A stretch of 64,000 nt of DNA from Gilvimarinus chinensis DSM 19667 (GCF_000377745.1 NZ_KB898708.1:372001-436000), one strand, 5' to 3'. Positions 1-9,258 are shown, counted from the first letter of the stretch. Notes: generated from the letters alone by a model not told the origin. Program-made: numbers and translations.

Positions 1-934
1 AGGAGGCAAGTGCCGCCTCAAATTCCTCTGGAGCTTCCACCGAGGTGGCGTTCAATGCGCGATCAATACGCTTGGCAAGGCCCGCCAGCACTTTTCCCGG
101 CCCGCACTCTATCAATCGCTCAACGCCGCCCGCCTGCATCGTCTTAACGCAATCCACCCACAACACAGGAGCGTATATTTGCTCAATCATCAAGGCTTTA
201 ATTTTGTCTGGATCAGACTCGCAGGCCGCATTCACGTTATGAACCACTGGCACCTGCGGCGCACTAAATCGGGTTGCCTGCACCTGTTCAGCAAGGCGCT
301 CTGCAGCAGGCTGCATTAATGAGGTGTGAAAAGGTGCGCTCACCGGCAACGGCAAGGCCCGCTTAGCGCCGGCCTCCTTGCACGCGTCGACGGCACGTGC
401 CACGGCATCGGCATGCCCCGCAATCACCACCTGGCCAGGCGAATTAAAATTCACAGGCGCAACAACCTCATCCTGCGCAGACGCGTCGCAAGCCGCTTTA
501 ACCGCAGCGTCATCCAAACCGATAATGGCAGCCATAGCACCCACACCCGCTGGCACGGCCTCTTGCATCAATTTGCCACGCTGACGTACCAGCGCAACCG
601 CATCAGAAAACGCTACGACGCCCGCACAAACCAGGGCAGACCACTCACCAAGACTGTGCCCAGCCATCATAGAGGGCGTAGCCCCACCTTTCTCACACCA
701 CACCCGCCAACAAGCGACGCTTGCCGTTAACAGCAATGGCTGAGTGCATTCAGTCAAATTAATTTCGTCCTGAGACCCCTCTTGCACACGCTGCCAGAGA
801 TCATAGCCAAGCACTTGCGACGCATCGGCAAATGTCTGCTCAACTATGGGGTAGTGCGCCGCAAGCTCGGCCAACATGCCTATTTTTTGCGAGCCTTGCC
901 CGGGGAATACAAATGCGAGATTTGCTGCGGTCAT
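1..934 (-). CDS. fabD: Malonyl-CoA:ACP transacylase (3' end off window)
   Basis: Transfers malonate from CoA to acyl carrier protein for the first step of type II fatty acid elongation in the cytosol. The N-terminus reads MTAANLAFVFPGQGSQKIGM, containing the FPGQGSQ motif that is diagnostic of FabD. The ATG at 932-934 gives 311 codons before the window edge, close to the usual ~310 residues, so only the last few codons and the stop are missing. It is the fourth gene of the minus-strand run yceD-rpmF-plsX-fabD and starts 42 bases after the plsX stop, the classic fatty-acid gene order. Family assignment is firm; the exact C-terminus cannot be seen. Confidence 0.95.
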   Translation of the reverse strand, partial: MTAANLAFVFPGQGSQKIGMLAELAAHYPIVEQTFADASQVLGYDLWQRVQEGSQDEINLTECTQPLLLTASVACWRVWCEKGGATPSMMAGHSLGEWSALVCAGVVAFSDAVALVRQRGKLMQEAVPAGVGAMAAIIGLDDAAVKAACDASAQDEVVAPVNFNSPGQVVIAGHADAVARAVDACKEAGAKRALPLPVSAPFHTSLMQPAAERLAEQVQATRFSAPQVPVVHNVNAACESDPDKIKALMIEQIYAPVLWVDCVKTMQAGGVERLIECGPGKVLAGLAKRIDRALNATSVEAPEEFEAALAS

Positions 935-976
935 AATCATTAACTCTTATGGTTGAAACTCTATTTTCTGTGCCAC

Positions 977-1972
977 TTAAAACGATGTCACGGCTTTAGC
1001 AATTTTTTCAGGAACCCCTGTTTGAGCATGCTCGAGCGCCAAATGCAGCGCATTAACTGTGGCATCAACGCCTGCCCCGCCGTGGCTTTTCACGACTACG
1101 CCATCCAGGCCAGCCAGCACCGCGCCATTGTAAGCATCGGGGTTAAACTCCATCCGCCAGCGTCTGAGGATGGGCCATAAAAGCAGGCCAGCCAAGCGCC
1201 CGAGACCTGACGCGAAGCTTTTTTCAATACGGCGAGTCAGCAAGCGAGCAACACCCTCACTGGTTTTAAGGGCAACATTACCACTAAAGCCATCGCACAC
1301 AATGACCTCTACCTCACCATTGAAAATTGCATCGGCTTCAAGGTAACCCAAGAAATTGATATCCGCCGCTCGCTCCATAATCGCAGCAGCATCACGAATA
1401 GTACGAGTACCTTTACCAGCCTCGGCGCCAATATTAAGCAGCGCAACTCTTGGGCTCTGCACACCAGCAGCACAAGCTTGAATCTGCCCCATACGAGCAA
1501 ACTGAACAAGCTGCTCAGAGCTACAGTGCAGATTGCCCCCCAAGTCCAGCATGAGGGTAAAACCAGATTCAGCGGGCATGACCTTACTGAAGGCAGGGAC
1601 TTCAACGCCAGGTATCACCCCGACCACACGTCTGCTTATCAACATCAATGCCCCACTATTCCCGGCACTAACACAGGCTTGCACCTGCTTATCCGCAAGC
1701 GCCTGCAGCGATAACCACATCGAAGAATCCTGCCCCTGCCGCAAGGTTTTTCTAGGATCAGCTCCCATGGGTATAACACTGTGTGCAGTATGAATGCTGA
1801 TATTGGCAGGCAGCGCGTTATCGGCGGCAGCGCGAATAGCGACCGGATCACCGTACACTTGTAAATGCACGTGAGGTGCAATCTGCGCGAATTTTTGCGC
1901 AGCGGGAATAGTAATACGGGGACCGAAGTCCCCGCTCATAGCATCAAGTGCTAGCCGTATTGGAGTAGACAA
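977..1972 (-). CDS. plsX: Phosphate acyltransferase PlsX
   Basis: Makes acyl-phosphate from acyl-ACP, the acyl donor used by PlsY in phospholipid synthesis; a peripheral membrane enzyme. The 331-residue length is standard. The N-terminal LALDAMSGDFGP matches the family's ALDAMGGDxGP signature (here S replaces one G). The start appears to be TTG (1970-1972): no ATG lies in frame close by and upstream starts would overrun the family N-terminus. It sits between rpmF and fabD in the conserved order and is probably cotranscribed from the yceD promoter. The TTG start and lack of a strong ribosome site suggest modest translation. Confidence 0.95.
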   Translation of the reverse strand: MSTPIRLALDAMSGDFGPRITIPAAQKFAQIAPHVHLQVYGDPVAIRAAADNALPANISIHTAHSVIPMGADPRKTLRQGQDSSMWLSLQALADKQVQACVSAGNSGALMLISRRVVGVIPGVEVPAFSKVMPAESGFTLMLDLGGNLHCSSEQLVQFARMGQIQACAAGVQSPRVALLNIGAEAGKGTRTIRDAAAIMERAADINFLGYLEADAIFNGEVEVIVCDGFSGNVALKTSEGVARLLTRRIEKSFASGLGRLAGLLLWPILRRWRMEFNPDAYNGAVLAGLDGVVVKSHGGAGVDATVNALHLALEHAQTGVPEKIAKAVTSF

Positions 1973-1999
1973 TGCTAAATCGTCTTCCTACCAAACAAC

Positions 2000-2182
2000 T
2001 TACTCGTCAGATGCTTTATCGATCACCTTACGGCCACGGTAAAAACCGTCAGCCGTCACATGGTGACGCAAGTGCTTCTCACCACTGGTGGGATCTACAG
2101 ACAAGGTTTGCCCGGTCAGCGCATCGTGTGAACGACGCATACCGCGCTTAGAACGTGTCTTTTTGTTTTGTTGAACGGCCAT
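2000..2182 (-). CDS. rpmF: 50S ribosomal protein L32
   Basis: Small basic ribosomal protein of the large subunit, 60 residues. The N-terminus [20 protein letters not shown] is the family signature. There is no four-cysteine zinc ribbon (no Cys in the chain), so this is the C-minus type. The ATG at 2180-2182 follows AGGAG in the mRNA (TAGGAGTTAATC). It lies 27 bases upstream of plsX, coupling ribosome and lipid synthesis in one transcript as in enterics and pseudomonads. Confidence 0.97.
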   Translation of the reverse strand: MAVQQNKKTRSKRGMRRSHDALTGQTLSVDPTSGEKHLRHHVTADGFYRGRKVIDKASDE

Positions 2183-2236
2183 GATTAACTCCTATATAAC
2201 AATAAACTGAAGCAGGGGCGCCTCTGGTAGACTTAA

Positions 2237-2779
2237 CTACTTTTTCGGCGTTCCTTTAAGTTGCTCCAGAACTTGAAACGGGTTTTGCTTGGGTTTGCTG
2301 CTTGCTTCGACCTCGGCTGCTCCACTACTGAAGTGCTCACTAGGAACACACGCATAATCGTGATAAGCAACCGCGGGCAGGCTTAACAGCAACTCTTCTT
2401 CTACAATTTCGTAAAAGTCAGCTGCACCCTCACCTACAATCCAAGGATCGAGATCGCGCGGTAAGGCCCGAGCCTGATCCTCACTCCACACAATACCGAG
2501 CCTGAGATTACAGCTCAAAGGCACCAGAACGGTATCAAGACAACGCTGGCAGATCATATTGACCTCACCATTAACCGTCCCCTCGAGAACCTTTTTACCA
2601 TCTTCATCAATCCGGAATGATAACAGCACATCAAAACTTGCACTGTCACCCGTCACAGCACCCTGCAGACGCGGTAGCGACTCTAGAGCCAAAAAACCCA
2701 CCAACTCTACACCCTGTTGAGCGTATTTACGCGGGTCGCCGCGCCTTGGCAATGACTGATTTATGGGTGCTTGAGACAT
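2237..2779 (-). CDS. yceD: YceD/DUF177 23S rRNA accumulation protein
   Basis: A DUF177 family member, 180 residues, implicated by family knowledge in 23S rRNA accumulation. The CxxC pair visible as MICQRC near residue 96, in the central block, is typical. The N-terminal DPRKYAQQGVELVG resembles the pseudomonad form. First gene of the yceD-rpmF-plsX-fabD run; rpmF follows after 54 bases. A near-consensus promoter ends only nine bases before the ATG, so the message may begin at or within about three bases of the start codon (see promoter entry). No Shine-Dalgarno is visible that would be included in such a transcript. Confidence 0.9.
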   Translation of the reverse strand: MSQAPINQSLPRRGDPRKYAQQGVELVGFLALESLPRLQGAVTGDSASFDVLLSFRIDEDGKKVLEGTVNGEVNMICQRCLDTVLVPLSCNLRLGIVWSEDQARALPRDLDPWIVGEGAADFYEIVEEELLLSLPAVAYHDYACVPSEHFSSGAAEVEASSKPKQNPFQVLEQLKGTPKK

Positions 2780-2788
2780 AAGCGCGCA

Positions 2789-2817
2789 ATAATAGGGATA
2801 CAGTGGCGGTCTGTCAA
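2789..2817 (-). promoter_or_regulatory. Sigma-70 promoter of yceD-rpmF-plsX-fabD
   Basis: On the minus strand TTGACA (2812-2817) is separated by exactly 17 bases from TATTAT (2789-2794): a 6/6 and 5/6 match at optimal spacing. The expected start point, seven bases past the -10, is near 2782, three bases before the yceD ATG (2779). The motif is clear in the sequence; use as the main operon promoter and a leaderless transcript are inference. Confidence 0.7.
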
Positions 2818-2984
2818 AGACATTTGGTCTTTTTACCCGTTAAACACAAGGTATTAGGCCAATTTAGCCCTGCACAGTGATAACCTCACGCAATTGAGTG
2901 CAGCCAACTGTAAAAACCAACGTTTTTACCCGACCAATCAAACCGGCATTTATCAGAGACATAAAGATAAACATAGAGACCAAT

Positions 2985-3593
2985 ATGCAACAGTCACCGC
3001 AAAACCAAACACCCAAACTAGTGCTAGCCTCTGGCTCACGCTACCGCCGAGAGCTGCTGGAAAAACTCCGACACCCCTTTAAATGGCAAGCACCTGAAGT
3101 GGACGAAACCCCACTAGCCGGCGAAAAGCCTGATGCTCTCGCCCTTCGCCTGGCCCAACTAAAAGCAGAAGCCCTGGCAAGTACCCACCCCAACAGCCTT
3201 ATTATTGGTAGCGACCAGGTGGCTAGCCTAGATGGCAAGCTGTGCGGAAAACCAGGCAGCAAAGAAAATGCATTTTCTCAGCTAAAAGCAGCAAGCGGTA
3301 AAAGCGTTATTTTCTATACCGGGTTATGCCTGCTAAACACCAACACCGGGCACCACCACACCGCAGTAGAAACTTACAAAGCGCACTTTCGCACACTCAC
3401 GGACGGACAAATTGAGCATTACCTGGAGCAAGACCAACCCTTTGACTGCGCCGGCAGCTTCAAGTCCGAAGCCTTGGGCATAGCCTTGTTCGAACGCTTG
3501 GAAGGAGACGACCCCAACACACTGGTTGGCCTACCCTTAATACGCCTCACCGCCCTATTATACGAAGCTGGTATTGATGTACTTTCAAGTTAA
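2985..3593 (+). CDS. yceF: Maf-family nucleotide pyrophosphatase (YceF type, m7GTP)
   Basis: Maf/Ham1-fold house-cleaning enzyme. The YceF subgroup hydrolyses 7-methyl-GTP to m7GMP and pyrophosphate. Visible motifs are LVLASGSRYRRELLEKL at the N-terminus (Maf signature SxSxxRxxLL), IIGSDQVA and CAGSFKSE. I chose ATG 2985 (MQQSPQNQ, 202 residues) because the longer reading from 2898 adds 29 residues with no family counterpart. It is divergent from yceD, exactly the E. coli yceF-yceD arrangement, which supports the subgroup. Its stop overlaps the 3' end of the convergent HAD gene by four bases. Confidence 0.9.
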   Translation: MQQSPQNQTPKLVLASGSRYRRELLEKLRHPFKWQAPEVDETPLAGEKPDALALRLAQLKAEALASTHPNSLIIGSDQVASLDGKLCGKPGSKENAFSQLKAASGKSVIFYTGLCLLNTNTGHHHTAVETYKAHFRTLTDGQIEHYLEQDQPFDCAGSFKSEALGIALFERLEGDDPNTLVGLPLIRLTALLYEAGIDVLSS

Positions 3594-4237
3594 GAATCCC
3601 GCTTGCGCCAAGAAAGTATTTCACTAAAGCAATCCATACATAGATCAGGCGCGTAAGGGTATAGACGCTCAGGCTTGTGGGCGCCATAACTTACCGCCAA
3701 CCTTGCCATCCCAGCTCTTCGCCCCATATCCATATCATATTCGGTATCGCCCACCATCACCGCCTCGCTGGCGGGCACCACCAATTCCGCAAGCAACTCT
3801 TGCAGCATCAAAGGGTTTGGCTTAGATGCAGTCTCATCAGCGCAACGGGTAGCATGAAAGTAACCACCGAGTCCCATCACCCCTAAAATGCGATCAAGCC
3901 CCCGGCGACTTTTGCCCGTTGCCACAGCCAAGATGTGGCCATCTGAGCGCAAACTATCCAATGACTCTTTCACCTTGGGGTAAAACTCGGCGGGCTTGGC
4001 CTGATCCAACTCTAAATAATGATGACGATACCTGTCTCGAATCGCCTCCAGGCTTTTAGGCTCTTCACTTGGATACATAACACTGAGCGCCTCAGGCAAA
4101 CCCAAACCAATAATGTTACGGACGGCATCATCGTCGGGGCGAGGCCAACCAATATCCTCAGCGGCTCGCTGCATAGCAGTCACTATCGTTGCAGTGGAAT
4201 CACTAAGAGTTCCATCCCAATCAAAAATATACAGCAA
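3590..4237 (-). CDS. HAD-IA phosphatase (phosphoglycolate phosphatase-like)
   Basis: HAD hydrolase of 215 residues. Motif I is FDWDGTLSDS near residue 5 with both catalytic Asp, motif II lies in ILAVATGKS, and motif III/IV is MVGDTEYDMDMGRRAG. A cap domain lies between motifs I and II. Substrate is unknown; the family dephosphorylates small phosphorylated metabolites. The start is TTG (4235-4237), two bases after the rluC stop. GAGGTG inside the last rluC codons is positioned as ribosome site, so translation is probably coupled to rluC. The rluC-HAD pairing is common in pseudomonads. Confidence 0.85.
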   Translation of the reverse strand: MLYIFDWDGTLSDSTATIVTAMQRAAEDIGWPRPDDDAVRNIIGLGLPEALSVMYPSEEPKSLEAIRDRYRHHYLELDQAKPAEFYPKVKESLDSLRSDGHILAVATGKSRRGLDRILGVMGLGGYFHATRCADETASKPNPLMLQELLAELVVPASEAVMVGDTEYDMDMGRRAGMARLAVSYGAHKPERLYPYAPDLCMDCFSEILSWRKRDS

Positions 4238-4239
4238 AC

Positions 4240-5235
4240 CTACACCTCTAGACTCAGATTATTAAGCACGCTTAGCAGATCATCAGGCAGGGGCGCACTC
4301 ACCTCAACCGCCTGACCATCAGGCAAATTTAAACGAAGGGCACTCGCGTGAAGAAAAAGCCGCTTAGAGCCGTTTGCCCGCATTTTTTCATTGATCTCAT
4401 CACGACCGTATTTTTCGTCGCCCAACAGAGGGCAGCCCTTAGACTGCGCATGCACTCTAATCTGATGGGTTCGGCCGGTTATAGGTCTCGCCTCCACCAA
4501 GGTAAACCCCACATAACGCTGCAAAACCTTAAATTGGGTCAGACTGGACTTACCTTCAGGATGAATTTTTACAATTCGCTCACGCCCACCAGAGGCCTCA
4601 AGCTTTAACAAAGGCGCACTCACCCGCGTCGCCCTAGCTGGCCAACAACCAAGCACCAGCGCCTGATACACCTTAGTAATCCCGCCGGCGCCCAAAGTCT
4701 TCTCACGCAGAGACTGCTGTAAAAACCGTAAATAGCTGCGCTTTTTTGCCACCATTATGCAGCCCGAAGTATCTCTATCTAATCGATGCACAAGCTCCAA
4801 GTAGCGGGCTTCCGGGTGCAACTGCCGCAGCGCCTCTATCAAACCAAGGCTCACACCACTACCTCCATGCACAGCGAGCCCTGGGGGCTTATTCACCACC
4901 AAAAGACCTTCGTTCTCGAACAACACTGAACCTTCAAGCAACCTGCCAAGCCCTTGACTGAGCTTTTTAGGCGGTTCGCGCTTAGCCACTTTAAGCGGTG
5001 GCAGGCGCACCACATCTCCATCGGCGAGGCGGCTATCAGCTTTCACCCTTCCTTTATTGACACGCACCTCTCCCTTGCGCAACAACTTATAGATATGGGT
5101 GCGCGGCACCCCCTTTAAGCGTGCCACCAGATAATTATCGACTCGCTGACCAGCCTGATCAGAGTCGACAGTAAGGTACTGAACTCGACTGAAACGCTCA
5201 TCAAGCTGATTAAAAGACATAGATTTAGTATTCAT
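4240..5235 (-). CDS. rluC: 23S rRNA pseudouridine synthase RluC
   Basis: Isomerises uridines 955, 2504 and 2580 (E. coli numbering) of 23S rRNA. The protein has an N-terminal S4-like domain (AGQRVDNYLVARLKGVPRTH) followed by the RluA-type catalytic domain with VHRLDRDTSG, whose second Asp is the nucleophile, and later GRTHQIRVH. Length 331 is normal. The ATG at 5235 is used; a second in-frame ATG five codons later is possible. It is divergent from rne, the same neighbourhood as in E. coli and Pseudomonas, with a long rne leader between. Confidence 0.93.
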   Translation of the reverse strand: MNTKSMSFNQLDERFSRVQYLTVDSDQAGQRVDNYLVARLKGVPRTHIYKLLRKGEVRVNKGRVKADSRLADGDVVRLPPLKVAKREPPKKLSQGLGRLLEGSVLFENEGLLVVNKPPGLAVHGGSGVSLGLIEALRQLHPEARYLELVHRLDRDTSGCIMVAKKRSYLRFLQQSLREKTLGAGGITKVYQALVLGCWPARATRVSAPLLKLEASGGRERIVKIHPEGKSSLTQFKVLQRYVGFTLVEARPITGRTHQIRVHAQSKGCPLLGDEKYGRDEINEKMRANGSKRLFLHASALRLNLPDGQAVEVSAPLPDDLLSVLNNLSLEV

Positions 5236-5295
5236 GGCGCGGATTTTAGCAGCATTCCCTCTCCGGCAGGCACAAACTGCAAAAGCAAAATGCGA

Positions 5296-5324
5296 TTGCC
5301 GTGCTTTGTCTTAACTGTTATATT
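5296..5324 (+). promoter_or_regulatory. rne promoter
   Basis: TTGCCG (5296-5301), a 17-base spacer, then TATATT (5319-5324): 4/6 and 5/6 matches at ideal spacing on the strand reading into rne. The predicted start near 5331 gives a leader of about 575 bases. It is the best sigma-70 match seen in this intergenic region. Confidence 0.6.
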
Positions 5325-5330
5325 CGGCCC

Positions 5331-5905
5331 TGCTGGGACAGGCAGGTTTCCGGACATTGCGTATCAGGCGTGTCGCGAGGAAATACCGCTGCCAGCCGAG
5401 GTGCCGCCCAACGTAAACGATTGATGCGGTGGCCCCAGTGAAGTGATGAGAGGTGCGACGCGCGCCCAAAGCTATTCAGCTAAGCCATGCTTACGGCAGC
5501 GCGAACACCAAAACCATTGCGCAGCAGGCGCAATGCGATTAATCCGCTCGATGTGTTTTGTATATATACCAGCTAAAATCTGGCAGAACTTGAACGATGA
5601 GAGAGCCTAAAGCTCCCGACACACTCATAGGAAAGAAGGCCTTAGCCTTACCTGCACAGACAAGCAATTTAACAGCGCCAGTCAGTTCTGGCCAAATCGG
5701 TAAACGGATTTAAAAACAATATTGACACTTCGGTTTGCTGAACCCTGCGCCCAACGCGCACAAACCGACGACGAAGTTCAATAACAATCCGTCAGCTGTC
5801 ACTGTGCTCACTAACGCACAGGACCAAAATGAGCTGTGCAAGACACACAGCGTTGATTAGTCGCCAAGGGCCCCGCTGCGCCCAACAGGAAAGACTAGGA
5901 AACGC
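5331..5905 (+). promoter_or_regulatory. Long structured 5' leader of rne
   Basis: About 575 bases separate the predicted promoter from the rne ATG and contain no convincing gene. An 8-bp hairpin CATTGCGC/GCGCAATG with loop AGCAG lies at 5515-5535, and a smaller GAGC/GCTC hairpin follows near 5600. RNase E messages in gammaproteobacteria carry long leaders whose stem-loops let the enzyme cleave its own mRNA, with structures described separately for enterics and pseudomonads. Position and length fit that role; I cannot assign it to a known covariance family by eye. The rluC promoter probably also lies in 5236-5330 on the other strand. Confidence 0.55.
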
Positions 5906-8890
5906 ATGAAAAGAATGCTGATAAACGCTACCCAGCCAGAAGAGCTGCGCGTAGCATTGGTTGACGGCCAATGGCTGTACGATCTCGATATTGAAAACCG
6001 CAACCGCGAGCAAAAAAAGGCCAACATCTACAAAGGCCGTATCACCCGGGTAGAACCCAGCTTAGAAGCCGCTTTTGTTGATTATGGTGCCGAGCGCCAC
6101 GGCTTTTTGCCCCTCAAAGAAATTTCCCGCGAATACTTTGCCAAATCTTCCAGCGATTCCGACGGCCGCGTAAAGATCAAAGACGTCGTCAAAGAAGGCA
6201 CCGAAGTAATTGTTCAAGTCGATAAAGAAGAGCGCGGCAACAAAGGTGCTGCCCTGACGACATTCATCAGTCTGGCAGGTCGCTATCTGGTATTGATGCC
6301 CAACAACCCTCGCGCTGGCGGCATTTCACGGCGCATTGAAGGCGAAGACCGCGCCGAACTTCGCGATGCTTTGAGCCAAATTGAAATACCCAACGGCATG
6401 GGCATTATTATTCGCACCGCGGGCGTAGGCCGCAGCGCTGAAGAACTGCAATGGGATTTGAATTATTTGTTGCAGCTTTGGGAGTCCATTGACCAAGGTG
6501 CACAAAATTGCAAAGCACCCACATTCTTATTCCAAGAAAGCAACGTTATCATCCGTGCAATTCGAGATTACTTGCGCCAAGACATCGGTGAAGTCATTGT
6601 CGACAACAAAGAATCATTTGACCTCGCCTCGGGCTTTATTCGCCAGGTAATGCCGAATTTTGGCAGCAAAGTTAAACTGTATGAAGACGACATTCCGCTG
6701 TTTAACCGCTACCAGATCGAAAGCCAGATCGAAACCGCCTTCCAGCGCGAAGTGAAACTGCCCTCTGGCGGCTCAATTGTTATCGACGTAACCGAGGCAT
6801 TGGTTTCTATCGACATTAACTCTTCACGCGCCACCAAAGGCGGCGACATTGAAGAGACCGCCCTGCAAACCAACCTGGAAGCCGCTGACGAAATTGCACG
6901 ACAGCTGCGCCTGCGAGACATGGGCGGCCTGGTCGTAATCGATTTTATCGATATGCAGGCCAGCCGCAATCAACGGGAAGTGGAAAATCGTATTCGCGAC
7001 GCCCTTGCCATGGATCGCGCCCGCGTCCAAATCGGTCGCATCTCGCGCTTCGGCCTGCTGGAAATGTCCCGTCAGCGCCTGCGCCCAAGTTTAGGCGAAG
7101 TGCACTCTAAAGTTTGCCCACGCTGTAATGGTCAGGGCACAATTCGCGGCACCCGCTCACTGGCACTTTCTATCTTACGCCTAGTAGAGGAAGAGGCACA
7201 GAAAGAGCGCAGCGCTGAAATTCGAGCTATTGCCCCCACCTCCGTCGCCACTTATCTGCTGAATGAAAAACGCAAAACGATCTTCAGCATTGAGCAGCGC
7301 AACAAAACCCGCGTCGTGGTCGTGCCCAACAATGAAATGACCACACCGCACTTTGAAGTTCAGCGTTTGCGCGATGACGACGAAGGCACACTGGAAACCA
7401 GTTACAAGATTGTCGCCTCAGAAGAGCACACCGAGCACGAGCAAATTACCGAAGCCGCGCCAGTAAAACTGCCGCAACCACTGGTGCAGCCCACCGCACC
7501 AGCTGAACAAGCGCCAGCTCCTGTGGCCAAAGCCGAGCCAGGCTTAATTGCCCGCCTGATCAACTGGCTGCAAGAACTCTTTGAAGGCGAAGAGAAAAAA
7601 GAGCCAGAACCCAAGAACAAACGCAGAAACAGTGACCAGCGTTCTCGTCGCGGTCGCCCACAAAACCGTCAACGTCGTCAGGATGATCGCGACGAGAAGA
7701 GCAAAAAAAGCAAAAAGGATTCTGGCGATAACAAAGAGCGCAACACGAAAGATAGCGACAGTAACGAGCAGCGCACCGAATCGCGCTCCAATCGCAATCG
7801 TCGTGGACGCAACCGAAATCGCAATCGCAACCGCGACGAACAGCGTAACAATCTTGGCGACAACAAAGGCAGCGACAACGGCACTCAGGGCCTGTCACAA
7901 AAGCAGCCTCAAGACAGCCAAAGCCATGACAATAACGACGAGCAACGCCCAGCTAAGCGCCCCTCTGGTCGCCGCCGCGGCAACCAGCGCCGTCGTCGCC
8001 GCGAAGACAGCACCTCAAACCAGGACTTACACGCCCAGGTAAATCAGGCTATCGACGCGCAGGAAGCTGCCACTCAAGAAAAGAGCACCCAAACCGGCAA
8101 GCAGGATGTCAAAAACGACAAACTTCCTTCGGCCCAACCGGCAAACGTTAACGCTGAGAGCTCTGATGCAGAACAAGCTCCACATCAGCGTGAAGCACAG
8201 CCCAAACTCGAAGAGCAGCAGCCGCCAACGGCAAAACAAGAGCCAATCGCAGCCCAGGAGGCTTCCGGGAAATCAGAAGAGCCTTCAGTAAATGAGCAGC
8301 CTTTGGCCGCCCCTAAAGCTGAAAAACAGCCTTCAATTGCGCCACAAGAGCCACCCAGTACCGATGCAGCACTGGAAACCCCAACAGCGACGGAGACGAA
8401 CGAAGCTGGCACGCTCGAAGCTTCGGAGCAAGCGGAACCAGCCAATCAAGCCGTTCGAGCTGATGCCGTAGAGCTAAATGAGGAGACTGCAGCAGAAAAA
8501 GTAGCTGCCGATCAATCTGAAAGCACCGTTGAGAATGTTGAACCGACCATCGAAAACGTTCAGCACGAAAACGCTGCCGAACCCAAAGATGATAGCGCTG
8601 CACCCGCGAGCCAAGAGGAGGCACCCGCGTCTCAGGAAAAGACATTGACCATAGCCAGCAAAAACGGCACGCAAAAAGCTGTGCGCACATTTAGCCGGGC
8701 ACAAAACGACCCACGGGTCGCCCCCAAGCCTGTGCAAAAAGTACGAATACTGACCGAGACACGTGACCGCCCCTTACCTCGCGCCCTGGATACCAGCCAG
8801 CCAGCACGGGTGAACCACAACCCGCGGCCACTGCAAAGACCCAGCAACGACCCGCGAGTGAAAGCCACTCAAAGCGAACCTGCTCAGTAA
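5906..8890 (+). CDS. rne: Ribonuclease E
   Basis: Essential endoribonuclease and degradosome scaffold, 994 residues. The catalytic half has the N-terminal [17 protein letters not shown], an S1 domain near 35-120 ([20 protein letters not shown]), the Asp-bearing motifs [10 protein letters not shown] and LVVIDFIDM, and the zinc-link CPRCNGQG. From about residue 530 the chain is disordered: a membrane-helix-like [12 protein letters not shown], Arg/Asn-rich RNA-binding tracts near 570-700, then an Ala/Glu/Gln-rich spacer. The tail carries NDPRV twice (about 934 and 981), likely partner-binding short motifs. Its own leader and downstream terminator make it monocistronic. The C-terminal half evolves fast, so scaffold contacts are inference. 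Confidence 0.97.
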   Translation: MKRMLINATQPEELRVALVDGQWLYDLDIENRNREQKKANIYKGRITRVEPSLEAAFVDYGAERHGFLPLKEISREYFAKSSSDSDGRVKIKDVVKEGTEVIVQVDKEERGNKGAALTTFISLAGRYLVLMPNNPRAGGISRRIEGEDRAELRDALSQIEIPNGMGIIIRTAGVGRSAEELQWDLNYLLQLWESIDQGAQNCKAPTFLFQESNVIIRAIRDYLRQDIGEVIVDNKESFDLASGFIRQVMPNFGSKVKLYEDDIPLFNRYQIESQIETAFQREVKLPSGGSIVIDVTEALVSIDINSSRATKGGDIEETALQTNLEAADEIARQLRLRDMGGLVVIDFIDMQASRNQREVENRIRDALAMDRARVQIGRISRFGLLEMSRQRLRPSLGEVHSKVCPRCNGQGTIRGTRSLALSILRLVEEEAQKERSAEIRAIAPTSVATYLLNEKRKTIFSIEQRNKTRVVVVPNNEMTTPHFEVQRLRDDDEGTLETSYKIVASEEHTEHEQITEAAPVKLPQPLVQPTAPAEQAPAPVAKAEPGLIARLINWLQELFEGEEKKEPEPKNKRRNSDQRSRRGRPQNRQRRQDDRDEKSKKSKKDSGDNKERNTKDSDSNEQRTESRSNRNRRGRNRNRNRNRDEQRNNLGDNKGSDNGTQGLSQKQPQDSQSHDNNDEQRPAKRPSGRRRGNQRRRRREDSTSNQDLHAQVNQAIDAQEAATQEKSTQTGKQDVKNDKLPSAQPANVNAESSDAEQAPHQREAQPKLEEQQPPTAKQEPIAAQEASGKSEEPSVNEQPLAAPKAEKQPSIAPQEPPSTDAALETPTATETNEAGTLEASEQAEPANQAVRADAVELNEETAAEKVAADQSESTVENVEPTIENVQHENAAEPKDDSAAPASQEEAPASQEKTLTIASKNGTQKAVRTFSRAQNDPRVAPKPVQKVRILTETRDRPLPRALDTSQPARVNHNPRPLQRPSNDPRVKATQSEPAQ

Positions 8891-8909
8891 TCGGACAGTT
8901 CGTATAAAA

Positions 8910-8933
8910 GCCGGGCAACGCCCGGCTTTTTTT
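8910..8933 (+). terminator. rne intrinsic terminator
   Basis: GCCGGGC (8910-8916), loop AAC, GCCCGGC (8920-8926), followed by seven T. It is preceded by AAAA, so the hairpin could also work from the other strand. It lies 20 bases after the rne stop. Confidence 0.9.
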
Positions 8934-8987
8934 ATTTCAGACCACCCATAAGTTATGGAAAAATAGTGTTTTTTTTCTTAACAGCGC

Positions 8988-9015
8988 TTGCTCCAGAAAA
9001 AAACCTATGTATAAT
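8988..9015 (+). promoter_or_regulatory. tRNA-Ser promoter
   Basis: TTGCTC (8988-8993), 16-base spacer and a perfect TATAAT (9010-9015). The tRNA begins 13 bases later. The -35 is weak and the -10 consensus; position makes it the obvious tRNA promoter. Confidence 0.6.
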
Positions 9016-9027
9016 TTGCCCCACCTC

Positions 9028-9118
9028 GGAAGGGTGGCAGAGTGGTTGAATGCACCGGTCTTGAAAACCGGCGTAGGTTAATAGCCTACCCAGGGTTCAA
9101 ATCCCTGCCCTTCCGCCA
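9028..9118 (+). tRNA. serT: tRNA-Ser (anticodon TGA)
   Basis: A full class II tRNA with encoded CCA. Acceptor stem GGAAGGG pairs with CCCTTCC; the anticodon stem CCGGT/ACCGG holds loop CTTGAAA with anticodon TGA; a long variable arm GTAGG/CCTAC identifies a serine tRNA; the T arm is CAGGG-TTCAAAT-CCCTG. G73 discriminator is followed by CCA. It decodes UCA and wobble UCN codons. Flanked by its own promoter and terminator. Confidence 0.97.
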
Positions 9119-9126
9119 TATTAAAA

Positions 9127-9160
9127 AGCGCCTTGCTCTCAGAGCAAGGCGCTTTTTTTT
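9127..9160 (+). terminator. tRNA-Ser terminator
   Basis: A 12-bp perfect stem AGCGCCTTGCTC/GAGCAAGGCGCT (9127-9138, 9142-9153) with loop TCA and a run of eight T. A run of five A before the stem lets it act in both directions. Confidence 0.92.
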
Positions 9161-9230
9161 ATGTTTGAGCCCCCTATTGCTCACACTTGCAACTCACAAA
9201 ACACGCCCCAACATAAGTACCTGCATATCT

Positions 9231-9258
9231 TTGCTTTGCCTAATCAACCTTGTATGAT
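9231..9258 (+). promoter_or_regulatory. Candidate yccA promoter
   Basis: TTGCTT (9231-9236), 16-base spacer, TATGAT (9253-9258), with a predicted start near 9265 and a leader of about 26 bases that contains the GGAGAG ribosome site. Moderate -35, good -10. Confidence 0.45.

Noticed and set aside
7560-8918. Several long frames opposite or shifted against the rne tail
   Set aside because: They arise from the repetitive Arg/Glu/Ala codons; composition is Cys/Leu/Arg-rich shadow sequence without starts or families.
9042-9257. A 71-codon frame overlapping the tRNA-Ser and its terminator
   Set aside because: The RNA features explain the sequence; no ribosome site and no recognisable protein.
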